Source: Breoghania corrubedonensis
GTDB lineage: Bacteria > Pseudomonadota > Alphaproteobacteria > Rhizobiales > Stappiaceae
Length of the DNA stretch: 52,347 bases
Direction: 5' to 3'
Assembly (NCBI RefSeq): GCF_003053845.1
Contig: NZ_QAYG01000016.1
Location: 1 to 52,347, forward strand
Shown here piece by piece: positions 1 through 6,891 of the stretch; positions within the stretch are counted from its first letter, which is position 1, and each line of letters starts with the position of its first letter. The notes under the pieces are model-generated. The model was not told the DNA's origin. It made no database searches and saw only the letters and a program-made list of their open reading frames with translations. The position numbers and the translations under genes are program-made.

Positions 1-95
1 AAATTGAAAGCGGGAAGAAGGAGGGGAGCCTTCGCTCCCTCCAGAAGATCGCCACCGCACTCGGTGTGAGCCTGGAAATGCTCCTTCCGCGCGCG
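1..95. repeat. Terminal direct repeat, left copy (circular join)
   Basis: These 95 bases are identical to 52253-52347. Joining the ends restores one uninterrupted antitoxin reading frame, so the window is a circular molecule of 52,252 bp rather than a linear genome with a biological terminal repeat. The short length is what an assembler overlap would give. Confidence 0.95.
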
Positions 96-176
96 GACGA
101 CGATGAACCGATCGATCCGAGCGAGATCGGCGAATTTGAGGTGATCGCGGAAGATGAAGCGCCGAGCCGTGAATAG
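1..176 (+). CDS. HigA-like antitoxin, C-terminal part (continues from 51976)
   Basis: This is the end of the gene that starts at 51976. The frame enters from the right end of the window and stops with TAG at 174-176. Joined, the protein has 150 residues. This part carries the second half of the HTH_3 domain (SGKKEGSLRSLQKIATALGV, then EMLLP) and an acidic tail of about 30 residues. The truncation is only due to where the circle was opened. Confidence 0.9.
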   Translation, partial: IESGKKEGSLRSLQKIATALGVSLEMLLPRADDDEPIDPSEIGEFEVIAEDEAPSRE

Positions 177-211
177 CGGGGTGCATATTTCGTCGCCGCT
201 TTTGTAAAATA

Positions 212-240
212 AGGCCAGAGGGGAGGGGCCTCTCTGGCCT
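212..240 (-). terminator. GC-rich hairpin, terminator for the leftward operon
   Basis: Arms AGGCCAGAG (212-220) and CTCTGGCCT (232-240) form a 9-bp stem. Read on the minus strand it is followed by TTATTTTAC, so it suits termination of the leftward operon that ends at 360. It could also slow transcription coming from the antitoxin gene. Confidence 0.55.
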
Positions 241-280
241 CGTTCAGCGCGCTTTGCTACGGCAAATGGCATTGCACGCG

Positions 281-314
281 ATGACTCGCATAAGGTGCAT
301 TATGAGTCATTTTT
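281..314 (+). terminator. Hairpin plus T-run, terminator for the toxin-antitoxin operon
   Basis: ATGACTC (281-287) pairs with GAGTCAT (304-310), and the stem runs directly into TTTTT (310-314). It lies about 105 bases after the antitoxin stop and faces the minus-strand gene ending at 360, so it fits a rho-independent terminator in the plus direction. Confidence 0.6.
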
Positions 315-359
315 GCCACAGTCAGCATGTGGATTGCCCCCTCATCGGCGCGCGCCCCG

Positions 360-788
360 TCAATCGGAAAGGTTTTCGGGGGCAATGGTTTCCACATTCC
401 TGACGCGGACATGTTGCGTTGTCGTGAACACGAGCCCGTGTTTTCGTTGCCAGTGGTCCGCCGTATATCTCAGCAGCGATTGCAGATCCGCCAACGCCTG
501 ATCCTCTACATCGAATATGCCGTCCTGATTATTCCACGCACAACCATCCTCGCTCATGATATTTTCGGCTACGTTGAGGAAGTCGCGGACGAAAATACAT
601 TCGGAAAGCTTTGCGTTCCGAACCAACATTTCCGCAATTTTCCCGCCGTATAAAGATGCGGTTTCGGCCGCCTCTTCGCGCGATCCACACACCATATCAT
701 ACGGGCCATCGGCCGGCCCAACGACCCACTGCCAAATAAAACGCGATGAGGCTTCCGCCTCGGCTACATCAACCGGGTTGTCGGTCAT
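360..788 (-). CDS. Hypothetical protein, last gene of the leftward operon
   Basis: The 142-residue protein starts at ATG 788, overlapping the stop of the upstream GapR-like gene (ATGA), so the two are translationally coupled. It is acidic and soluble, has no signal peptide or membrane segment, and I see no family motif. A central stretch (residues about 30-110) is predicted helical, and the tail has the beta-like segment [18 protein letters not shown]. Codon use resembles its neighbours. I do not recognise the family. Confidence 0.7.
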   Translation of the reverse strand: MTDNPVDVAEAEASSRFIWQWVVGPADGPYDMVCGSREEAAETASLYGGKIAEMLVRNAKLSECIFVRDFLNVAENIMSEDGCAWNNQDGIFDVEDQALADLQSLLRYTADHWQRKHGLVFTTTQHVRVRNVETIAPENLSD

Positions 789-1054
789 GCTTCGTCTCCC
801 TCCATCGCCGGGGCCATGCCGAGAGCATGGAGGTAGAGATCCAAGACCGCTTCGGCTTCGCTCCGCTCTGCCGGCTCCTGCTTGCGGAGCCGGACGACCA
901 GACGCAGGATCTTAGCGTCATAGCCCGTAGCCTTCGCCTCGCCGTAGACCCCCTTGATGTCGTCTGAGACAGCTTTCTTCTCTTCCTCGAGCCGTTCGAT
1001 ACGCTCCACGAACGCTCTGATCTGGTCGGCGGAAACGCCATTTGCAGGTACCAT
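785..1054 (-). CDS. GapR-like DUF2312 DNA-binding protein
   Basis: The 89-residue protein has the DUF2312 signature: [20 protein letters not shown] (9-28), then a stretch with [18 protein letters not shown] (34-51). In alphaproteobacteria the family member GapR is a small helical protein that binds overtwisted AT-rich DNA ahead of replication or transcription forks. ATG 1054 is preceded by GAGGA about ten bases upstream. It sits in a (-) operon and overlaps the next gene by four bases. A phage-plasmid copy may help its own replication or coat its DNA; that role is inference. Confidence 0.85.
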   Translation of the reverse strand: MVPANGVSADQIRAFVERIERLEEEKKAVSDDIKGVYGEAKATGYDAKILRLVVRLRKQEPAERSEAEAVLDLYLHALGMAPAMEGDEA

Positions 1055-1067
1055 TTCGCTTTATTCC

Positions 1068-1172
1068 TCAGTTATTTGTTATGAAGTTGCGGGAGTCCCA
1101 AGAGATCCCGGGCGAGCCCGGCCGCGCGTCGAAGGGATCGTCGGGATCAAAATCAGCCGCTTGGCGCTCCAA
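1068..1172 (-). CDS. Possible 34-residue peptide
   Basis: A TTG-initiated frame (TTG at 1172, TGA at 1068-1070) encodes a peptide beginning MERQAADFDPDDPFDARPGS. It overlaps the end of the Cys-rich gene by 20 bases and ends just before the ribosome binding site of the GapR-like gene, filling an otherwise empty 98-base gap. Codon third positions are GC-rich as in neighbouring genes. The start is weak and it has no recognisable family, so it is a candidate only. Confidence 0.3.
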   Translation of the reverse strand: MERQAADFDPDDPFDARPGSPGISWDSRNFITNN

Positions 1173-1470
1173 TTCGCACCCGATAGGAGAGGGGTAGGGA
1201 TGACCAGTCGAAGTCGTCCTTGAATTCCCCACACAGGTGATTTCTGGGTGTCATGACGTGCCCCGCGCCGCATGAAAGGCTTGGGGCTTCGATGCCAAGC
1301 ATCGAGATGCGTTCGGCGGCTGCGACGGGCGCACTACGGCCGCATTCCCCGACAGAGGAATTGACGTGGGACCACCAGTCGCAACCGGCGCAGCAAGGCC
1401 CGTGTTTCCAATAGAACCGATCAACGGCCTCTTGGGTGCAGCCTTCTTTCAGATCTGAGATGAATGACAT
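1153..1470 (-). CDS. Small cysteine-rich protein, probable metal binder
   Basis: The 105-residue protein has cysteines arranged CCxxC (26-30) in HGPCCAGCDWW, then VGECGRSAP, then LSCGAGH and NHLCGEF near the C-terminus. Spacing of the type CxxC...GxC...CGEF is common in small phage proteins thought to bind zinc or iron, but I cannot assign a function. Start ATG 1470. It follows the RHH gene by 15 bases in the same operon and is soluble, without a membrane segment. Confidence 0.7.
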   Translation of the reverse strand: MSFISDLKEGCTQEAVDRFYWKHGPCCAGCDWWSHVNSSVGECGRSAPVAAAERISMLGIEAPSLSCGAGHVMTPRNHLCGEFKDDFDWSSLPLSYRVRIGAPSG

Positions 1471-1485
1471 GGGGCGCTCGGCAGC

Positions 1486-1674
1486 TCATTCGCCACCGTC
1501 CTGGTCGCTCAAGCGCCTTTTCCGCCGAACCCTGCGCGCAACTTCCCGGTCGATAGCATCGCGCATCAAGTCGAGCCGGTACTCGCCGGGCTCCAGCACG
1601 CTATCGATTTCAGCCGTTTTCCCTTCGGGCAACGGCACCCGGATCTGCTCCGTATAGGTTTTCTTGCGGCCCAT
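1486..1674 (-). CDS. Small RHH-type protein, candidate autoregulator
   Basis: I start the gene at ATG 1674, giving 62 residues that begin MGRKKTYTEQIRVPLPEGKT; a longer upstream extension exists but has no coding character. TEQIRVPLPE looks like the beta strand of a ribbon-helix-helix protein, followed by two helices (residues about 22-52) and a very basic tail (RRVRRKRR). A CGTGTACATG palindrome lies 14 bases upstream of its start, the same sequence found in the operon promoter, which suggests that this protein or another local regulator binds it. Confidence 0.6.
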   Translation of the reverse strand: MGRKKTYTEQIRVPLPEGKTAEIDSVLEPGEYRLDLMRDAIDREVARRVRRKRRLSDQDGGE

Positions 1675-1688
1675 CAGGGAACGCTTAT

Positions 1689-1698
1689 CGTGTACATG
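1689..1698. promoter_or_regulatory. Operator copy 4 (CGTGTACATG)
   Basis: A single copy of the palindrome found three times at 2018-2073. It sits between the gene ending at 1707 and the gene starting at 1674 (both minus strand), covering the ribosome binding region of the latter. Binding here could control an internal promoter or translation of the RHH gene. Confidence 0.55.
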
Positions 1699-1706
1699 GG
1701 AGGGAG

Positions 1707-2015
1707 TCAAAGGTGGCGCCAGCCGGACGCTCGCGGCCACCATTTGGATTTCGTCTGTTTGGGCTCCGCGCTGGGGCCAGCACAGAGCCGTTCCCACTCG
1801 CGCGTAACGGTCAATGTAGCCAATTTTTCCTCGATGAGCCTCCGCCTGTAGCGTTCGAACCACACCCATCTCCCGTCATCCATCTGAACCGGGACCCATG
1901 CGAATGGGGAATGCCACTCGCGCAATCGAGCCTTTCTCTGCTCATAGGTTTCCCCTTCCATCTCATAGCGTCGCGGCTCCTTCGGGCGGCCACACGGCTG
2001 CAAATCACACGCCAT
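1707..2015 (-). CDS. Hypothetical basic protein, first gene of the leftward operon
   Basis: The 102-residue protein is rich in Arg and Trp (for example DDGRWVWFERYRRRLIEEKL). ATG 2015 is two bases from operator copy 1 and has no Shine-Dalgarno sequence, so either the mRNA is nearly leaderless or translation starts at an internal Met (METYEQ-like region, residue 19). The centre (residues 25-60) is likely helical. I do not recognise the family. Position as first gene behind a regulated promoter suggests an early protein. Confidence 0.6.
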   Translation of the reverse strand: MACDLQPCGRPKEPRRYEMEGETYEQRKARLREWHSPFAWVPVQMDDGRWVWFERYRRRLIEEKLATLTVTREWERLCAGPSAEPKQTKSKWWPRASGWRHL

Positions 2016-2017
2016 AT

Positions 2018-2085
2018 CGTGTACATGAAATTTTCATTATCATGTACATGATACGATTGCAAACGTGTACACGTATTGATAATGT
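2018..2085. promoter_or_regulatory. Bidirectional promoter with three phased operators
   Basis: Palindromes CGTGTACATG (2018-2027), CATGTACATG (2041-2050) and CGTGTACACG (2064-2073) start exactly 23 bases apart. The middle one extends to the 16-bp perfect palindrome TATCATGTACATGATA. A self-complementary TTGCAA (2057-2062) can serve as -35 box for both strands: 17 bases to TAATGT (2080-2085) rightward and 17 bases to TAATGA (2034-2039) leftward. The operators overlap both promoters, so one repressor could control both operons. Confidence 0.7.
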
Positions 2086-2148
2086 CAGCGCACAAGAGAG
2101 GCCCGGCGCGATCGGGCGTGCCCATTGGACAGCCGAAAGGAATGCTGG

Positions 2149-2832
2149 ATGGAACAGCCCCAGAGCGTGGACATTGCGCGGAAGGTGAGGACGCTTCTCG
2201 CCAAGGCGAAGAGCACGGCGAGCGAGCATGAGGCGGCCGCTTTCGCGGCCAAGGCCCATGAGCTGCTGGTCAAATACAATCTGTGCCTCTCAGAGGTCTC
2301 GGACACGGAGCAGGCGGGCGCGGATCGGACTGCCCAGGATACGCCGAGCGGCATCTATGACCGCTGGGTCCGTATTATCTGGACCGAAGTGACCTGCGCA
2401 TATTTCTGCGAAGCGATGGTGCATGGCCGGCGAGCGGCGGGCGCGCCCGTCACGATCATCGGCGCACCGCACAACATTGCGGTGGTGATGGAAATGGCTC
2501 CGTATCTCGTCAAGACGGTGCGGCGGCTGGCCCGCGCGTATTCCGACAGCCCCCGCTACCAGCGGCAATTCGGCATGGGCGCGGCCATGCGGCTGGCGAA
2601 GCGGTTGCGTGAGCTTGCGAATAGCCGCAAGGCAGCGGACGGCCCGGCTGGGGCTACGACGCTCCCCGCCCTCTATGCCAACGAAGGGCGGCTGAACCGC
2701 GAATTCATCGCGGAGAACTTCCATGTCCGCCCGGCACGCCCCCCGCGCGCGGTCTATAACACGCCCGCCTTGAGCGCCGGGTACGCGCTTGCAGGCGACA
2801 TCAGCCTCAACAGCCAGATTGAGGCGGCGTGA
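2149..2832 (+). CDS. DUF2786 family protein
   Basis: I start at ATG 2149 (AAAGGA seven bases upstream) rather than 2125, giving 227 residues. The N-terminus IARKVRTLLAKAKSTASEHEAAAFAAKAHELLVKYNL is, in pieces, the DUF2786 signature (residues about 7-45), known from phage and plasmid accessory regions but of unknown function. The rest (residues 70-200) matches the region that usually follows: a segment with CAYFCEAMVHGR, then a basic helical part. First gene of the rightward accessory operon behind the phased operators. No membrane segment. Confidence 0.75.
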   Translation: MEQPQSVDIARKVRTLLAKAKSTASEHEAAAFAAKAHELLVKYNLCLSEVSDTEQAGADRTAQDTPSGIYDRWVRIIWTEVTCAYFCEAMVHGRRAAGAPVTIIGAPHNIAVVMEMAPYLVKTVRRLARAYSDSPRYQRQFGMGAAMRLAKRLRELANSRKAADGPAGATTLPALYANEGRLNREFIAENFHVRPARPPRAVYNTPALSAGYALAGDISLNSQIEAA

Positions 2833-2834
2833 CC

Positions 2835-3401
2835 ATGAGCGACGAGTATTTCATCGCGGATCTGCGAGCCAGCTTCCGGCGGAACCCGTTCATCACCTTC
2901 TGGCGGCCCAACAATGAGGGCTACACGTACCCGCTTGTCTGGGCGGGGCGATACAGCGCTGAGGACGTCCGAAGTGGCGGCGAATACTACACCAAGTGCG
3001 AGGGGAACACGCTGGCGCGCTGCGCTGTGCCGTGTGACGCCGTATTTTGGATTGCTGGCGAGCCGGCGCGCGGGCTGGTCGATGGGGACGTTGGGCCGGT
3101 GATGCCCAACACGCCGAACTTTCGCGGCTACCTGAGGGTGAGCGCGTGCCGGAAACCTGGCGAAATGCTTGGCGGTGGCGGCCTGCATGGGCCGGCGGCC
3201 GAGCTATTGGTCGACGCGATCCGCAGCGCCCGCCGGCGGACGCAGGAGGATCTTGCCAGCTATCCGCTGCTGCACGCCGTCATGGATGCATTCGAGACGA
3301 GCCCATGGCATGCCAGATGGTTGTGTGAAGCAGCGCAGATTGACCCGAAAACCGTCATTACCCGGCTGCACGCCCGCGCGAACGATGGGGGGCGCTCATG
3401 A
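2835..3401 (+). CDS. Hypothetical protein
   Basis: The 188-residue protein starts at ATG 2835, or at GTG 2829 with a GTGA overlap to the previous stop; GAGG at 2820-2823 could serve either. Residues 20-90 are rich in aromatic and glycine residues (FWRPNNEGYTYPLVWAGRYS) with two Cys close together (CAVPCD). The C-terminal part is helical with several Arg. Its stop overlaps the next start (ATGA at 3398), so it is coupled to the DHH-RyR gene. I do not recognise the family. Confidence 0.65.
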   Translation: MSDEYFIADLRASFRRNPFITFWRPNNEGYTYPLVWAGRYSAEDVRSGGEYYTKCEGNTLARCAVPCDAVFWIAGEPARGLVDGDVGPVMPNTPNFRGYLRVSACRKPGEMLGGGGLHGPAAELLVDAIRSARRRTQEDLASYPLLHAVMDAFETSPWHARWLCEAAQIDPKTVITRLHARANDGGRS

Positions 3402-4723
3402 GCGAGACCCCGTACAGGCCCGATATCTGCATCTATCGCGATAAGGACATTCACAGCTTCGCAGGCGCGTGGGTCGTGCATCGGCGATGGGCGGATATCG
3501 AGTTCCGTGGTTGCCCTGATGGCGCAACTCCCCCGCTGGAATGTGTCGACGGCAGGCACGTCCTCATTGTTGGCTGTCAACTCTCACTTTACGACCTTGA
3601 GCGCATGGCCACGCGCGCGGCCTCTATCATTGTGCTGAGCCGGCACAAAACCGGAGAGGGGCCGCTTGGCCGTATCAGGCGGCTTGGCTATGGGCAAGCT
3701 ACATGGAAGAAAGTGGGCGGCGTTCTGGCGGATCTTGCGTCCGAACCTTGCGGGAACTTGCTCTCCCTCGGCGACTTTGACACATCATCCGCACATCTCG
3801 CGTGGAATTTTTGCTTCCTCAGGGAGCGCATCCCTGAGCTGGTCTTTGACCTGGAGGATAACGACCTGCGGCTGTGGCGGCGCAAGGGCAGCTCGCTCAC
3901 GTTGATGTATCTGCGCTCCGCCGGGTTCAGCTTCGCCGAATGGGATAGGCTGGACCGACAGTATCTCCTCAATCCGCGCGGGTTCAGGGCCCAAGGGCTC
4001 GTGGTATCGCAGTTCGTCGAGCATGTCGTGAGTCAGATTGCAGGCGCGGCGACGGTGCAGGCCTTCGTAGGATACTCTGGCGTACCGGTGGCTTTCACGC
4101 CTCACGAGTTTGCGGGTGAGGTGGCCGACAGGCTGCTGAGGACGCACCGCCACGCGCCGTTCGTGGTGACTGTGGTCCGCGACCGTGACGAAGTGTGGTT
4201 CCACTTGAGGACGGCGGGGCGGCGCGAAGATATGGGGGAGATTGCCCGCAGGTATGGTGGCGACGGGTCCGCCAACGAGGCCCGCTTCCAAGCCGACCCG
4301 ATGGCCGCATTTAGCGAAATATACTGGCTCCTCCCTCAAGCCCCGCGACTCCTGAAGGACGCCGAGGTCGCCCGCGTGGCGCACGAGGTCAACCGCGCCT
4401 ATTGCGCGGCGCTGGGCGACGACAGTCAAGTGGGGTGGGCGGCCGCGCCTGAGTGGCAGAGGTCATCGGCGATTGCGGGCGTCGCCTACCACCGCCGCAA
4501 CCCGACCGCAGCGCCCTCTGCGTCTCACGAAAGCTGGATGGCCCAGAAACTGGCGGATGGGTGGACTTACGGGGAGGTCAAAGACCCCGGCGCGAAGACG
4601 CACCCTTGCCTCGTCCGGTTTGCAGATCTGCCGGTCGAGCAGCGCACCAAGGACTATCTGTTCAGCGCGGTGGTTCGTGCCTTGAGTGATGCGGTTGGAA
4701 CACGCACAACAGCGGACGAGTAA
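3398..4723 (+). CDS. Degenerate DHH phosphoesterase fused to a RyR domain
   Basis: The 441-residue protein has three parts. Residues 10-200 follow the DHH phosphoesterase pattern seen in phages: a short N-terminal Asp motif (RDKDIHSFAGAW), a hydrophobic strand where IVDFS is expected (IVGCQLS, 57-63), SRHKT (81-85) where DHHKT is expected, FDTSSAHLAW (127-136) for the FD..SGA.LAW segment, and DLEDNDLRLW. Residues 220-300 resemble DHHA1, but GGDGSANEA (287-295) replaces GGGHxxAA. Residues about 317-430 are a RyR domain with SHESWMAQKLADGWTYG and KTHPCLV. The metal ligands of DHH enzymes seem lost, so a binding rather than cleaving role is likely. DHH enzymes include cyclic nucleotide hydrolases, so counter-defence is possible; that is inference. 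Confidence 0.75.
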   Translation: MSETPYRPDICIYRDKDIHSFAGAWVVHRRWADIEFRGCPDGATPPLECVDGRHVLIVGCQLSLYDLERMATRAASIIVLSRHKTGEGPLGRIRRLGYGQATWKKVGGVLADLASEPCGNLLSLGDFDTSSAHLAWNFCFLRERIPELVFDLEDNDLRLWRRKGSSLTLMYLRSAGFSFAEWDRLDRQYLLNPRGFRAQGLVVSQFVEHVVSQIAGAATVQAFVGYSGVPVAFTPHEFAGEVADRLLRTHRHAPFVVTVVRDRDEVWFHLRTAGRREDMGEIARRYGGDGSANEARFQADPMAAFSEIYWLLPQAPRLLKDAEVARVAHEVNRAYCAALGDDSQVGWAAAPEWQRSSAIAGVAYHRRNPTAAPSASHESWMAQKLADGWTYGEVKDPGAKTHPCLVRFADLPVEQRTKDYLFSAVVRALSDAVGTRTTADE

Positions 4724-4726
4724 AAA

Positions 4727-4945
4727 ATGAATAGTGCTACTCCTAATAAAAAGAGCGCAGTCATTCATCATAGTGGGTTTAGCGATAAGGAATTAGCGAA
4801 GTTATTCTTTCCGAACATTGTAAAATCATATTTTTGGTGGGGTTTTCTCGCCGGTATAATTGTCATGTCGCTTATGAATATCGGCGATCTTCATCTGTGC
4901 GTAGGAGAGTGTGATTCAAGCGGGTTTCCCATTTGGGATCACTGA
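4727..4945 (+). CDS. Small membrane protein, AT-rich insert
   Basis: The 72-residue protein has one hydrophobic segment, YFWWGFLAGIIVMSLMNIG (residues about 35-53), after a polar N-terminus, and a short Cys-containing tail. ATG 4727 follows the previous stop by three bases. Base composition is strikingly AT-rich compared with flanking genes (AAAAATGAATAGTGCTACTC at the start), with codons such as AAT, ATT and AAA, which suggests recent acquisition. It may be a superinfection exclusion or toxin-like peptide; nothing in the sequence decides this. Confidence 0.6.
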   Translation: MNSATPNKKSAVIHHSGFSDKELAKLFFPNIVKSYFWWGFLAGIIVMSLMNIGDLHLCVGECDSSGFPIWDH

Positions 4946-4983
4946 GTAGAACCGAGACCCTACAATAGAACGATGGTGAGGCA

Positions 4984-5655
4984 ATGGCCGAGAGAGAATG
5001 GCGCTACTACCTGCCCGATTTAGAAGAAACCGCCGAAGGAGATTTGGACCCGGCTCTTGATCCCCGCATCGGCCGTCTCCTGAAGAGCGTTGGCCCTCGT
5101 GCCAAGAAGATCCTGCAGCAGATCGGCGCGGAGGATATGGCCGGGCTCGCCCAGCTCAATCGCTTGTTGGTTGGTGACGTTAATTTCGGAACGTCGACCA
5201 CGCTCTACTGCCTACGGGATCACACCGCGAGGCTGATCGATGCCGCGCGTCATTCATGGGCAGAACCGGGGCTTCGTACGCTCGCCCGATGCGGCGGGCG
5301 GACTGCAACCCTCTATTGGCGGTGCCGCACTGCTTACGACACAGACCCCCGGTCTATGGCTGCATTCCCGCTTGGGAAAAATCTCATTGTGTTAGAGGCG
5401 GTTGAACACCTCTCGGAAAGAGACGAGATGAAAAATCCGAACCCCGTCAATCTTTTGACGCCAGAAGAAAGCCGCGCGGGCGGTTGGCAGGCGGAATCCC
5501 GCGACGAAGACGGGCACTTATGCACCCAGCAGGCCCCGTTTTTTGATGACGAGGAGATGGTCGAATACGTCAACTCGGAGATCGCCCGTGGCAAAACGGT
5601 GACGATCTGGCCGCCGGCCGATGGTCACACGCGCCCCGAAAAGACAACCGATTAG
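4984..5655 (+). CDS. Hypothetical protein with C-terminal VTIWP module
   Basis: The 223-residue protein has a helical N-terminal half (residues 20-110) and a C-terminal tail EMVEYVNSEIARGKTVTIWP that is matched by DLVRFVEGETASGRSVTIWA in the gene at 6408-6881. The two segments look like paralogous modules in otherwise different proteins of the same operon. ATG 4984 has GTGAGG upstream (about six bases). No membrane segment or catalytic motif. Function unknown. Confidence 0.7.
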   Translation: MAEREWRYYLPDLEETAEGDLDPALDPRIGRLLKSVGPRAKKILQQIGAEDMAGLAQLNRLLVGDVNFGTSTTLYCLRDHTARLIDAARHSWAEPGLRTLARCGGRTATLYWRCRTAYDTDPRSMAAFPLGKNLIVLEAVEHLSERDEMKNPNPVNLLTPEESRAGGWQAESRDEDGHLCTQQAPFFDDEEMVEYVNSEIARGKTVTIWPPADGHTRPEKTTD

Positions 5656-5795
5656 GAGCTATCTCCCGCCCATGTCTGCGCCGGGGAGCGCGCCCGGCTG
5701 GGTACCACCACCCCACGGACTGCTTTGACAGCGAAAACAAGGTCGGCGGAAGCAACCGCCGGCGGCCGTGGGCGGGGGAACGCGATGGTGCTGAG

Positions 5796-6068
5796 ATGAA
5801 AGATACGCAATCAGAAATGGCGGCGATCCAGGCCGCTCGCGACGTTCAGCGAGTGCTCGCCGGAAGGGACTTAGGCGAGGTGATCGCATCTTTGGGGCTC
5901 TTGCTCGCGGATAGCGCGGTGAACGCCTGTCCAGACCTTGAGACTGCTCACCAGTTTGTCGACAGGTTGGCGCATCTGGCGAAGAACAAGCTGACCCGAG
6001 ATTGGCGCGAAGGAAAAGCGGCTCTAGCCGCTGCTCGCCAATGGGGTGGAGCAGGTGGGGCCGAATAG
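5796..6068 (+). CDS. Hypothetical small helical protein
   Basis: The 90-residue protein is almost entirely helical and Ala/Leu-rich (AAIQAARDVQRVLAGRDLGEVIASL, in pieces), with a basic C-terminal helix (LAKNKLTRDWREGKAAL). The open frame continues upstream to about 5660 with protein-like codons (YHHPTDCFDSENKVGG) but without a start codon, so the gene may have been longer before. Codon use matches the operon. No recognised family. Confidence 0.6.
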   Translation: MKDTQSEMAAIQAARDVQRVLAGRDLGEVIASLGLLLADSAVNACPDLETAHQFVDRLAHLAKNKLTRDWREGKAALAAARQWGGAGGAE

Positions 6069-6215
6069 GCCCCGTTGGTAGGCGTTGTGGTGAGCGCTGG
6101 TGTGTTCGCGCAGCCTAGCGTGAGCCCGGCGGGATGAGGGCCTTGGCGCGATGCAGGTCGTTCCCCCGCCCGCCTTCCAGAATTACGCGCGTTTTTGAAA
6201 ATAGGAACAACGTCA

Positions 6216-6404
6216 ATGCCGATCTTTCGATTTTCCGTTCAGTACCGCTCCGTCCGCTCGATCACAGTTCGCGCGGCCGACAAAGACGCCGCGATGACCA
6301 AGGCATCCGACCGTATGGAAAACGCTGGGCAGGAGGCTATCGCGTTCAGCCTGATTGATGGCCCCGAGGATATGTCCCCGGCGACACGTGGCGCGAGGGC
6401 TTGA
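6216..6404 (+). CDS. Hypothetical small protein
   Basis: Start ATG 6216 (AGGA nine bases upstream) gives 62 residues. The first part, MPIFRFSVQYRSVRSITVRA, looks like a beta hairpin, followed by a helix (ADKDAAMTKASDRM) and a short strand (EAIAFSLIDG): an arrangement seen in many small early phage proteins. It ends three bases before the next gene. I do not recognise the family. Confidence 0.55.
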   Translation: MPIFRFSVQYRSVRSITVRAADKDAAMTKASDRMENAGQEAIAFSLIDGPEDMSPATRGARA

Positions 6405-6407
6405 GAT

Positions 6408-6881
6408 ATGATGACAGGCTTGGAATTGGCGGCGGAAAGCCGTGATACGGATGGTGTCCTTCGGCGCGCGCTGGACGAAATCAGGTCCGAACAGGATCTT
6501 GTTCGTTTCGTCGAGGGCGAAACCGCATCCGGCCGGTCGGTGACGATCTGGGCGCAGCGGCCGGTTGCACGGCAATTCGTCTCCAGCGACTTGCAGACCC
6601 TCTATTTCTCGGACGGCTATGACCTGTGCGCGGTTTTCGTGTGGGGGCGTGTGAGCCACGAGCCTCTTGACCGAGCCATGACCCCCGCCGTGATCGCCCG
6701 CCTGTCCGGGTACGACGAAGACGACGCGCGGGAGTTACTCGCCGAGGCACCCATTTCCAACCGCTGGGTCCGCCAGATGGGCGCTGGGGCAGAGGACCCG
6801 CAGGGCTATGAAACCCGGTGGGTGATCTGCGGCCCTGAGGAACCAGGCGCTCGCGCCGTAACTGGTCGCTTCTTTGGGTGA
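6408..6881 (+). CDS. Hypothetical protein with VTIWA module
   Basis: The 157-residue protein begins with tandem ATGs (6408, 6411). Residues 23-49 (RSEQDLVRFVEGETASGRS, then VTIWA) match the C-terminal module of the protein at 4984-5655. Residues 85-140 hold a possible helix-rich domain (MTPAVIARLSGYDEDDARELLAEAP). No membrane segment. Its stop at 6879-6881 lies in the ribosome binding region of the next gene (GAGGGGG at 6880-6886), suggesting coupled translation. Confidence 0.65.
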   Translation: MMTGLELAAESRDTDGVLRRALDEIRSEQDLVRFVEGETASGRSVTIWAQRPVARQFVSSDLQTLYFSDGYDLCAVFVWGRVSHEPLDRAMTPAVIARLSGYDEDDARELLAEAPISNRWVRQMGAGAEDPQGYETRWVICGPEEPGARAVTGRFFG

Positions 6882-6891
6882 GGGGGATTGT

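Noticed and set aside
6069-6215. Very short frames in the 147-base gap
   Set aside because: Peptides of 15-17 codons without consistent ribosome binding sites; no further support.
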